Source of the DNA: Casuarius casuarius
Taxonomy: Eukaryota; Chordata; Aves; Casuariiformes; Casuariidae
Assembly (NCBI GenBank): GCA_003342895.1
Contig: PTFA01000032.1
Coordinates: 6,474,552 to 6,538,551, forward strand
Length of the DNA stretch: 64,000 nucleotides
Direction of reading: 5' to 3'
The number at the start of each line of letters is the position of its first letter. The stretch's first letter is position 1. Positions 1 through 9,723 of this stretch are shown here, in pieces. Under the pieces are notes generated by a model, which was given only the letters and a program-made list of their open reading frames with translations, was not told the origin of the DNA and ran no database searches. The translations under genes were made by a program, and so were the position numbers.

Positions 1-1435
1 GTAATACGTGGACCCTTTCATACCACACATGCTAGTCTACATAGGGTCTCATGAAACTATGCCACACAGGATGTTGGCAACATTGCCCACAGTGCACTTA
101 GGGACCTACACTCCTTGGACATCCATGTACACAGGAGAAAAGGGAGTATCAGTCTCTCCTGCTCTGCAGACCTTGACTTGCAGAACATGGGTGGGGTACA
201 GGGAGGAAAGTCACAGGCTGGGCCAATGAAGGCAGTCAATAAATCCGAAAATTCATGAAGCCTCACATAACGATGGAATAATAACTCTTCTTGTTAATGT
301 AGCCACAGGTGCCCCAGGATGGGTAAGTTATGGGAACTGAGGAATCTGTGTTGGGCAAGGTTCCACAAGACCCTGTGGATTTTTACATTTCCTCAGCATT
401 ATTTCCTTTTGCAGAGGCAGATTTTAATAGCCATCTTCCTTGTAGTGGGCTTTCCCACTTCAAAGTCATTGGCCACTGAGAAGCCTTTTCAGGGCAATGA
501 ACACCCTCTTCCTTACGTTTACTGGTGTTTGGAAGGCGTTGTGCTCTTTTTGAAGTGCAAGGAACAGTTCCTGTAGAGATCTTCAACCAAAAGCCCTGCT
601 TCCAAATGACGAGGATGATGTAAATCCACAAATTCCTACTTGTCTCTCAGGCCCAGAACCAACGTCCTCATAACAATGGAGAAGGTGGTTTCAAACAGAC
701 CGAAGCAGAAACTACAGATGATTTTCTCATTGTCCATCTGGGCAGCTCCATATAGATTCCTATCAGTTTATCACAGCCATCTTCCAGCGTCTCCAGCAGC
801 AATTCTATCTTTGCACCTGTGTCAGGCTTCAGAAGCAGTCTTGCCTGCTACCCTTCTAGAAGACGGACATGGTCAAAAGTTGAGCTACCATGGCTGAGAG
901 AAACAGGAGAGATGATCAACATGGTTCCACAAAGAGAAAGAGCAAAAAAGGAGAGTGTGAGCTTCTCGGTTTTTGCCTAAACATGCAAACTTTCTGCATG
1001 ACTGATGTCATAGTAAAATGTGGTAGCCTACAAGTTAATGAGCTACTGAACCAATGTGTTGCAGAAACACAGTCAAATATACATCAGCCAGCGTGGCACC
1101 CTGCAGCATCCTCCTGTAAAAACTCTCAGTGGAAGTGTAAGCAGCACAGCAAAAGGTGCTTTGGCACATTAGCTCATTTCGAATTAACTGATGCAAATCG
1201 GTAGTGCAGACATACCGTCAAGTGCTCATTCAGATGGTGGCTAGCTATCAGTGGTCATTTAAACAATGATCACAGGCTAGAGTATCAGGAAAACCTAGTT
1301 AGGCAGTCACTGCTTGTCCTACAGACCTCGGGTCCACTGCATTTTAAACTACATATTGTCAACAGGCAAAACAACTAACCAAGCAGTCCAATTCATTCAT
1401 CTCCATGTTCATTATTCCTTCCTCAGCAGAGTGGG
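1..1435. other. unassigned sequence left of the retrovirus
   Basis: There is no convincing gene here. The open frames are short (up to 104 codons at 890-1204), start at arbitrary ATGs, and show no protein family I recognise on either strand. Base composition is slightly richer in G+C than the SS18 introns. The sequence could be old decayed repeat or intergenic DNA. The last six bases (1430-1435, AGTGGG) are the left copy of the target-site duplication of the adjoining retrovirus. Confidence 0.5.
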
Positions 1436-1673
1436 TGTGGCGGTCTGATTCACGGACTCCGATGTGCTGGATCAGAATCAACTTTATTCAAGCAAGCAAG
1501 CCCTTTATATAAGCTCTAGCCCGGATCGGTACTTTCNCGAAGGTCATGTTCCCATCATCACTCCTTCTCATCCCGTGCGGCTACTACCTTATCTACATAC
1601 TGCTATTTATTCCTCCCAAGGCTTTCGGCTCCTTAACTCTATCTCATCCAATCCCTCGCTGTCTGCCCCTACA
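1436..1673 (-). repeat. 3' LTR of the retrovirus
   Basis: On the minus strand this LTR begins TGTAGGGG and ends CCGCCACA, the canonical TG...CA termini. A TATATAAA-type box lies at about 1504-1511 and an AATAAA polyadenylation signal at 1483-1488. The polypurine tract directly upstream (1674 onward) identifies it as the 3' LTR. Position 1537 is an N. It retains promoter and polyadenylation signals and could still affect nearby transcription, but that is inference. Confidence 0.9.
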
Positions 1674-1692
1674 TCTCCCCCTTTTTTATTTT
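1674..1692 (-). other. retroviral polypurine tract
   Basis: On the minus strand a run of purines ending AAAAAAGGGGGAGA abuts the TG of the 3' LTR. In retroviruses this purine tract primes plus-strand DNA synthesis, and its position fixes which LTR is 3'. Only a single T interrupts the A-rich part. Confidence 0.85.
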
Positions 1693-1960
1693 TTAAACTA
1701 AATATTGCCAGTGCAGTGTGTATTTGTACAACAAGTACTTGATGCAAAGCCCTTCGAGTCATTCTCTGCATAAGGCTTATTAAGCNGGGGAGATAGATAG
1801 CAAGGGCTAGAAATCTTAGCAAGATTACCAATCCACACGCGAGTTCCTTCTTAACCCATGACCCCAAACCTAACACCCAGTCCTGTCCCTCAAAAGGGTT
1901 CCACTCTGATTCTGCCTACAACTTATTAGTAAGGTCATGTAGTCACCGTAAGCTTTTATG
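1674..1960 (-). pseudogene. Env transmembrane-subunit C-terminal stub (retroviral)
   Basis: An open frame on the minus strand covers the end of a retroviral Env transmembrane subunit. A tryptophan-containing juxtamembrane stretch (WNPFEGQDW) is followed by a hydrophobic membrane span (around ACGLVILLRFLALAIYL) and a short basic cytoplasmic tail that runs through the polypurine tract into the LTR. A TAG stop lies just before this stretch, near 1916. The surface subunit, fusion peptide and most ectodomain sequence are missing, so this is a non-functional remnant. It adjoins integrase remnants with no full env between. Position 1786 is an N. Confidence 0.7.
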
Positions 1961-1984
1961 AGTCGATATTGACCCTGCACGAGG

Positions 1985-2939
1985 CAGGCAGGTATTGCCA
2001 GAAAATGTCCCGAAATGGGCTCATCTTAACTGGCTCTCAGTCCTCGTTTGGTGTTTCGAGGGATGCGCCAACAGGTCGAATCAGCCGTGCAGGCATCCAA
2101 CGAGGCCCGTTACCTGTAGAGAGACAAGCATAACCTTTCCCCCACGTTATTAAGTCTACTGGTTCACTCCATTGACCCGTTTCCAGGTTCTTGTAGTGAA
2201 CCCGAGGCTGTTCTCACCCACGTAGGGCATGAGAAATGCTTATTAACTGCACTTTGGTCCGTATAACGGTTTAAGAGGTTGAGAACATATAAGGCTCTCC
2301 ATAGCTGCTCTTGTGGGGAGGCACCAGGGCTATTCCCCCTTTTTTGTTTTTCAAGCATGTTTTTTAGAGTACAATGGGTACATTCCACTATTGCCTGGCC
2401 AGTTGGGGAATAGGGAATTCTGGTCACATGAGTGACCCCCCAGGTTTGAAGAAATGCCCGCATTCGTTGTGCAGTGTATGCGGGACCATTGTCAGTTTTG
2501 AGTGGGAAGCCCCATTGTGGCGAAACAGGCAAGCCAGTGACGACATACATCATGGCTTTTTTCCCCAACATGGGCAGTAGTGACAACGTAATGGGAAAAG
2601 GCATCTACAGAGACATGGACATATTTCAGTCTTCTGAATGAGGGATAATGGGTAACGTCTGTGTGCCAAATATTGCAGGGTTGCAGGCCTCGAGGGTTGG
2701 TCCCTAAGTAGGGTGGTAACGGGGATACATTTTGGCAATCGGGGCAACCTCAAATAATGTTTTGGGCCTTGTCTCTTGTAATAAGTTTTTTGTAGCGCTT
2801 TTGCATTTTGGTGAAAAAAAGAAATCATGGGACAATTTAGCCTGCTGATCAAAAGTCCCTTGCTGGGTTCTGCTGGGTTTTCCTCCTTTGTCAGGAATGG
2901 GCAATCCTCCTGACATAGTTGGACCAACTTTTTTTTTTG
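1985..2939 (-). pseudogene. retroviral integrase remnant (pol 3' end)
   Basis: Integrase fragments lie in order on the minus strand. First comes a damaged N-terminal zinc-binding part (about 2740-2880). The catalytic core follows, with WHTD (about 2660), KTDNG (about 2490) and GQAIVE (about 2390) supplying the D, D and E signatures. A C-terminal part with a GNGPRW motif lies near 2110. The fragments are in different frames. A frameshift separates the first Asp block from the second near 2560-2600, and there is an in-frame stop near the C-terminus. The enzyme normally inserts viral DNA into the host genome, and this copy is dead. The betaretrovirus-like motif wording supports class II. Reverse transcriptase, which should lie upstream, is absent. 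Confidence 0.82.
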
Positions 2940-3177
2940 AGTGGCGGTCTGATTCACGGACTCCAATGTGCTGGATCAGAATCAACTTTATTCAAGCAAG
3001 CAAGCCTTTTATATAAGCTCTAGCCCGGATCGGTACTTTCTCGAAGGTCATGTTCCCATCATCACTCCTTCTCATCCCGTGCGGCTACTACCTTATCTAC
3101 ATACTGCTATTTATTCCTCCCAAGGCTTTCNGCTCCTTAACTCTATCTCGTCCAATCCCTCGCTGTCTGCCCCTAAA
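2940..3177 (-). repeat. 5' LTR of the retrovirus
   Basis: This 238-bp repeat aligns end to end with the copy at 1436-1673 without gaps. On the minus strand it carries a TATATAAA-type box and a downstream AATAAA in the order expected for U3-R. The terminal bases are altered: the outer end reads TTTAGGGG instead of TGTAGGGG, and the inner end reads CCGCCACT instead of CCGCCACA. Position 3131 is an N. The outer edge is placed by the AGTGGG duplication that starts at 3178. No primer binding site follows the inner edge. Confidence 0.88.
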
Positions 3178-6100
3178 AGTGGGTCTCTCAATGTCCTTGG
3201 TTTTCTGCCTCCCTTGTTTGCTGTCAGAGAGCAGAAAAACCCAAAGCAATGCAAAATTGAAGGGCAAGTAATACAGGCCACAAAGCAGAACTAAGCTGCT
3301 GATGTAATAAAGTATCAGTGCTGTCCTTACAGCAACATTCACAACAAGCACCAATGAACACTAGGCTCCATTAGACATGTTACTGTGCACGCAAGCTATT
3401 CGTAGTGGCTACAGATTTCCTAGTACCCACCAGACATCCATTTACAGCCCTCAAATCAACCACCCACCATCAGTCAGTAACTTTGGGGGATACAATAGAT
3501 GCCTACGGGCTTGCCTCAGTTTTGCTATGCTCTTATCTTCCCTGAGCATACATGGATACTAGAGCAGGTGACAAATCTGAAATCAGTGTGAAGTTGGTTA
3601 GTTCTTTGTCACATTCATATGGGCATGCTCTCTGGTCTAAAGAAATTAAAAACTCTCATGTTTATGGGCAGAAAGGTCTTCCCTGAAGAATAAGCTTTTA
3701 AATAAGGTATCTCATGGTAGAAGGCAAACTTTTTATCCCAGCTGAGAAAACAGCCTTGGGAGCAAATATAGACATAGCTACCTTGGTGCTTACATAAAAA
3801 CAGCTAGCCTTGAAATGATATATATCGCAGCTAGGAAAAAAAAAAAAGAGAGAGAAGATACAAATCATTAACCTTTGAGACTGACATCATATTGACTTGA
3901 CAAGAAAGTATCTTAACAAGTAAGGCCATAACCAGTATTTAGATAGAAACTCTAAGAACTGTGGCACTTGTTAATACTGTAGCTCTGTGGAAAAGAGGTC
4001 TGAAGGCTCTGGACTGAAAACCAGAAAAGCTATTACTGGACAAATGTAAAGGCAACGTAATACTGCAGACTGAAAATTCTTCACTTGATTTAAAGTTTGC
4101 TAAGAAAAAACAGGCACTAGCACTGATGTAGCTTAATTTCATGAAAATAAAATGTGTATTTCTACCAAACCTGCCCTAGCAAACGGTATTTTTCTACAAA
4201 AGTATCTGTAATGGACCTATGTCACGATGCCAGCACACTTCTGGCAACATCCTACTGCAGTAGGTGATTAGAATTTATGCTGTGTAAAATTAACTTTTAG
4301 CTGAAATGAAAATAATGAACCAAAATACAAAAGGATTCATAAGGCAATTCACTGATTGCTTACAAAATGTCAGGTCAAGTGAACATAATGCAGTGTTCTG
4401 AAGAATTCACAGACTAATAGCTTTGGATATTCTAGCAGCTTCTTTTACATCCCCACAGTTCTTTTAGACCAAAACCTGCACGTAAATATGCAAAACCACT
4501 GGCATACTGAACTACCTTTGTTTAAGATGAAGTGAAGAATAATAAGGGGAAATTAGAAAACATTATTTATAGAAGAATGAGAAAAAAAACTAGTAAAATA
4601 ATCAGATGTCAGGCACAGGAAATCATACATTCTGCTAAATTAGTCAAGAATTTTTGTTGAAGAACTATGTCACAAGAAACTTAAGGGAATTGAGTGAAAG
4701 CACCCAGCATTTTGCAAGCTAGAAACATATATAGGAATTAGAGAGGCAGAAGGCCTTTATGATAGGTGTGTGTTTCATGGAAACCAATGTGCCCATTCTA
4801 TCGCAAGCTGAGTGCTGAAACTGCTCCATACAATGCCCTCCGAAGAGCCAAATGCATCAGCTCACCAAAGGGAGGTGGAAAATGAGCTGAGCAATTAGCC
4901 AGTGAAGCTGATAGCAACCTGACTCCTCAGCCAACTCATGACCTGAAAACAGAAAACACACCCTACAGTTTTTCAGTGGTGCCAGTGATCAGAAGCAGAA
5001 ATTAATAGAATAGGGCCCATTTTGGAATTATTAGCAATTTCACCAAAAAGCCAGATTTAAAAGCTATGTAATAACCATATAACTTAGAAATTGACTAGGA
5101 TAAGTAATAATGCACATTAGCAAATACATCCTAGGCATCTCACTACTCACATTTTGATGCCTCATTTCACCATCATGGGGGAAAAAAAAAATCATTTTTT
5201 GAACAGATCATTGTCACACCAGGTTCAGATCTGCATTTCATTTTAGTTCTGCAATCTAATCCAATAGTCTGTTGCTAAACTAATCTAAACATTCTTCCAC
5301 CATTTCCTGTCCATAAGACATCAACAGGAATTTCTTCCAAATTCTAGCATGTTGCTTTTTATTTAATGTTGTGAAGCTTGAGATTTTATATTCTTTCAAA
5401 ATAAAGTGTATCATCTGATCGGATGTAACTGTGCATGTTCCGATACATATAAATATCTAATTCCTTTTTTAATCCTACTAGGCCTCTGGTCTCAATAGTA
5501 TCTTGTGGATCGAGTTTGCAGTTATGCTTTTCATAAAAAGCATTTCCTATGATCAATTTAAATGTATTGCTGCTCATCTTCAACATATATTGCCTGTATC
5601 CTTGCACAAGTTGCACTATTTACTATGTACCTCTATTTTACCCATTATCATTTTTGAAACAAACAATCCCTATGTGCTAAACTTCTACTCCGTTCTTTCC
5701 TTATCATTCATTACCCACCTATCTTTTACCCCACATTATCCTTTTTTGATACAGGAGAGACAAGAATTTACACAAAAATTTAAGTGATGAAAAAACTCTG
5801 ATCAGTGTTACGGTGGTTTGTTAAACATTCTGTACCACCACACCTTAAAACATTTTGTTGGCACTGTGACCTCCGATACTGAAGTTTCACTGAACTTGCC
5901 ACAGAACTTCTCCCGAAGTTAACTAACTGCATATGAGTAAACTGATATTATTCCTTCCAATACCTACTTTGTTGTATTGATCAACAACAGCTCTCATGCC
6001 ATTAAGTTCTGCTATGGCCCTCTGTGTTTAGGTACTGAAGAATAAGCAGCACTATTTTCACCTTATTTTGCTATCTCAACATCGATTACTTATTTCCACT

Positions 6101-8079
6101 TCTTTTGATAGGTGTTAATCAATGGTCCCAATACAGAAGCTCTGGCATAATTTATTATCAAGCATCATTTTTTTTTTATATTTAACATTTACTCCTATTC
6201 TCTCTCCCATCTTATCTACTTTCCAATGTTTGACAGTTCATCTTATTGTATGGTCTGTTTTTATGATAGCAGGTTCTCAGAGAATTTAAGGCTGTGTGAA
6301 TATACAAACACGGATCAATTCCATCAGACTTAACTGATCTTTTACGATGATTCTAGTAGATGTGAGAGGCAGATTTTGGTGAGGGTTCTTTTTGCGGTGG
6401 AGGGATGTAAGCATATATATCATCATTTGGTATAGTATTCAACATCAGTTTAACTTACTACTTCAGCCCAGTTATCTAGTCTCTCTAGAAGATTCATTTG
6501 GGTTGGTTTCACAGAGTATCTCCCATATGATCCTATTTTATGGTACAGCAACTATTGCCCATGAAGAAAAATCAGCTACTTTCTTTTTAAATTTCTTCAG
6601 GGCTTCTGGCTGAATTACACCTGGCTTTGCTGATGTAACAATTTCTCTTCTTTTTGTAAATTTAAGTAGTCCTTTCTTTTTTGGAACTAAAATCTGGTTG
6701 TTTTTTTTTTTTAAATCATAGGAAAGTATTTTTTCAACATTCTCTGTGGTGAGAACTGCGAAGAAATACAATAATATTTTGCACCGATGTCCCTGCCCCT
6801 CTTTCTCAGGAGTATCACCTTAAAAAAGTCAATTACTTTAAATGTTTAAAAGTAAACTTAGGTATGAAAACAAAAGTGGGACTATTTGCAAAAAAAATTT
6901 GTTCTGCTTTATGCAGCATGTTTGCTTATTTTTGCTAGAACACTGTGAAGTCAATTCCACTCCAAATAGTGAGCCAGCTTCTCCCTATCACAAGTCATTC
7001 ACAGAGCAGAAGGGGAAGTAAAACCATCTGAAAAGAAAGAGCAAAATGTGATGGCAAAAATCACAACACTATGACAAGTAAAAATCACTTCATTCATTTA
7101 CTCTGTCTCTCTTAGGCCATTTGTACCATTTCTGTTCACATATCTGATTTGCTGTATTGGTCCCCCCCCACTCCCGCCCTTGTCTGCATCATGCACTTGG
7201 CATTTTACATGCAAAATATAACACCTTTTCCACTAGTTTCCTATTGGTTGGATTTTACTTAATAAAAGATACATACTAAAATGAACCTTGTATCTTGCTG
7301 TTTCATCATCTTGCTCCTATTATGCATCCTTGCTTCTTTTTGTTTAGGGAAAACTGATTTTTTTTAATACAGAGTTTTAGTAGAAATACTCACTTTTCAG
7401 TAGAGCGATCGTCTCTCAAGTTGTTCTTCTAGCATAGTATCAGAGGAATAAGGCAATTTTTGTCACCACCAATTAAAAACTTTTACGAAACAGGACCGTT
7501 ATAAAACAATTAAACCTTACGAATGCAGTAGTCTCTAGGAGGGAAACCCTGGAGGAAATTCTGCTTATTAAAATTGCAATTTTAGTTTCCATTAAAAAGG
7601 AGAATAAGAAAACAGAAGATGGGCTGGCAAGACAAATTATTTCTTAATGTCAGTTGAGCTTATTTCAAATGAGATAACATATCTACACCAGGTTGGGTTC
7701 AACACATTTTTGCCTCCTCAACTCATTTATCTAATTCAGTCATCTTGATTATAGCCTCATGGACCTTCATTTTCAGGAAGAATTTTGTAACAAACAACCT
7801 ACACAACATGCTCATTACTGAACAGTTAATTCTAATTAAGTTGGCTATGGCAAGAGAATTTTGATAAAGTCCTAGAATGTAAATACAGTTTGGTTATCCT
7901 GGCCCAACTTCTATATAATAAAAACCCACAGCAGAGTCTCCAGATGAGACAGCAAAGTGATAGAGATCTAATTTAAAGAAACAAATGAGAAAATTAAAAT
8001 CACAAATAATTTATTCTTCCGTTAGAATTGATGGAGTACAGTTTTAAATAGCAATGAAGTACACAGTGGTGGAAAATTG
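3178..8079. other. intergenic AT-rich DNA downstream of SS18
   Basis: Apart from the right-hand target duplication (3178-3183), I see no gene, LTR or LINE fragment. Open frames are under 100 codons and unrecognised. The stretch is AT-rich with scattered mononucleotide runs, for example A12 near 3838-3849 and T-rich runs near 6166-6178 and 6700-6711. It lies beyond the proposed SS18 polyadenylation site. Confidence 0.6.
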
Positions 8080-9696
8080 GCACAGAACCTACAAGCATTT
8101 TATTCATAATAATGCTCCTCATACCGTATCTCTTCAAACCTTGATGTGTATTTTCTATCAACCAACTTTAAGTAAAAGAAAATTGTTTTCCCTTTAAAAA
8201 TGATGAACAAATTGAAAATCTTGTTTTCCATGTATAAGGTCATACAGATACTAAGAAGACCTTTTTTCTTTCTTTTTTTTTTTTTCCTATTCAAACATGA
8301 TTGCCAACTGAAAAAATATGATTTTACTCCTGGGCTAATTTTAAGTTATGTCCTTTATAAAAGTTGCCGGGAATTCTTGTATGCATATATTCCTGCACAA
8401 CAGAATATCCATTAATTTATCTGATATACAGTTGCAGGACAGTCTCAAAACCAATTTTTGTTTACTATGCTACTGATCAAGGTGCTGCGTCTATCTCACA
8501 TGCAACACTATAAGCATTAACGCAGTTCAAAACAAAATTTGGCATTTACCCCACCAACAGGTTTTATATTTGATGTTCTAAGACATCCCTTGGTCTCATG
8601 TTAACCAGTGAGAAAAATGGACACGCACACACAAAATGCCCCCTTTCTAAAGATATTAACTCCCAGTTAGGAAAGTTTAGATAGGTTTTACAAAGTCTTC
8701 TAGGCTATTTTGATACATACAAATTATTCAACTAAAGGTTAAAATACAGTTACACAATACAGTCCTGTTCTCCATATTCTTTTCTGAGTTCTTTGCATAT
8801 TCAAGCCAAGTAAAATTAACACTTGTCATTTTCTGTATTATTGCAATTATTAAGAGGGACTACAGCTTGCTTGATGCAAAGCTGTGACAAAATACTTAAG
8901 AGATACAACCCAAACATTTATCTTGTTACCCCAAAAATGTTGCAGGAAATTGTCAAACTATGTTAGAAATAATTTTTACAAAAATGCTTCACTCAGAAAA
9001 ATTGGAAAGCTTAAAAAATTAATCTTTGCACAAGACTATATTATACTGTCCTTAATTATGTTCCCATTTAGATAACTGGGATTCTTATTCTTTGTACATG
9101 AACCTATCAGTGATGTATGATGTTCTTCATCTTTTTTCACTGTTATCTTTACTGTACACCATTTCGAGGACTTACACAATCAAGTACCTGTCATGCCCTT
9201 ACCCATTTTAACAGTAGATTTTTTATCCTGCCCAGCGAGTAGTGTACTGTCTTGCATATTCACCACATGAAAAACATAATATACAAAATATTGCTGTTGT
9301 AAAAAGTGTGCATTTCCCCTTTCCCCCTACAAAAAAAAAATCTGTGGAAAAAATATTAAATTCCCATAACCTTCATAAACATACAAAGCTGTTCACACCT
9401 TTCTGTCTGTAACAGTCTATTTGATATACAGTTCTCAGCTCACTGCAAATTGTTTTGTCACATATTTTCTGTCCAATATTGCCATCTAGAGTACAGATGT
9501 GAAATCAGTTTCCGAGAATCTACAGTCTTTTGTAATTAACCCATAAAGACTGTATACCATAAAACAGCCATTTATCCACAAGATTTTTCCAAAAGCTAGA
9601 TGGATTGGGAAGTTCTCATCTCAAGAAGATGTCCACAGTGCTGAGGAAACAATATGGCTGCTAATAGATACTGCCTACCCGAATGCGAGTACTTTT
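8080..9696 (-). other. SS18: SS18 3' untranslated region (proposed)
   Basis: This is the sequence following the SS18 stop codon. Reading the minus strand from the stop, the first AATAAA I can find is at 8099-8104, so cleavage would fall roughly at 8075-8088 and give a 3' UTR of about 1.6 kb. The region is AT-rich and contains no supported coding frame. A longer UTR using later signals cannot be excluded. Confidence 0.55.
8099..8104 (-). terminator. SS18: candidate SS18 polyadenylation signal
   Basis: The AATAAA hexamer on the minus strand lies about 1.6 kb after the stop codon. It is the first canonical hexamer in that interval by eye. T/G-containing sequence follows it, as cleavage factors prefer. 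No transcript evidence is available here. Confidence 0.5.
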
Positions 9697-9723
9697 TCAC
9701 TGTTGATAATTTCCATACTGACC
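9697..9723 (-). CDS. SS18: SS18 coding exon 11 (terminal, 8 codons)
   Basis: Residues 411-418 (GQYGNYQQ) followed by TGA. The acceptor is CCTTTTTAG with an upstream CTAAT-like branch site. The coding part is only 27 nt, and the exon continues into the 3' UTR. These are the eight residues lost in the SS18-SSX fusion. Confidence 0.96.
   Translation of the reverse strand, partial: GQYGNYQQ

Larger units (their letters stand above)
1436..3177 (-). mobile_element. internally deleted class II endogenous retrovirus
   Basis: This 1742-bp provirus reads on the minus strand. Two 238-bp direct repeats (2940-3177 and 1436-1673) are its 5' and 3' LTRs. They are flanked by the 6-bp duplication AGTGGG at 1430-1435 and 3178-3183, a length typical of alpha/betaretroviral integration. 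The 1266-bp interior keeps integrase remnants, a stub of the Env transmembrane subunit, and a polypurine tract touching the 3' LTR. Leader, primer binding site, gag, protease, reverse transcriptase and most of env are absent. The LTRs differ at about five of 236 readable positions, so the insertion is fairly young. It cannot replicate by itself. Class II assignment rests on the integrase motifs and the duplication length. Confidence 0.88.
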
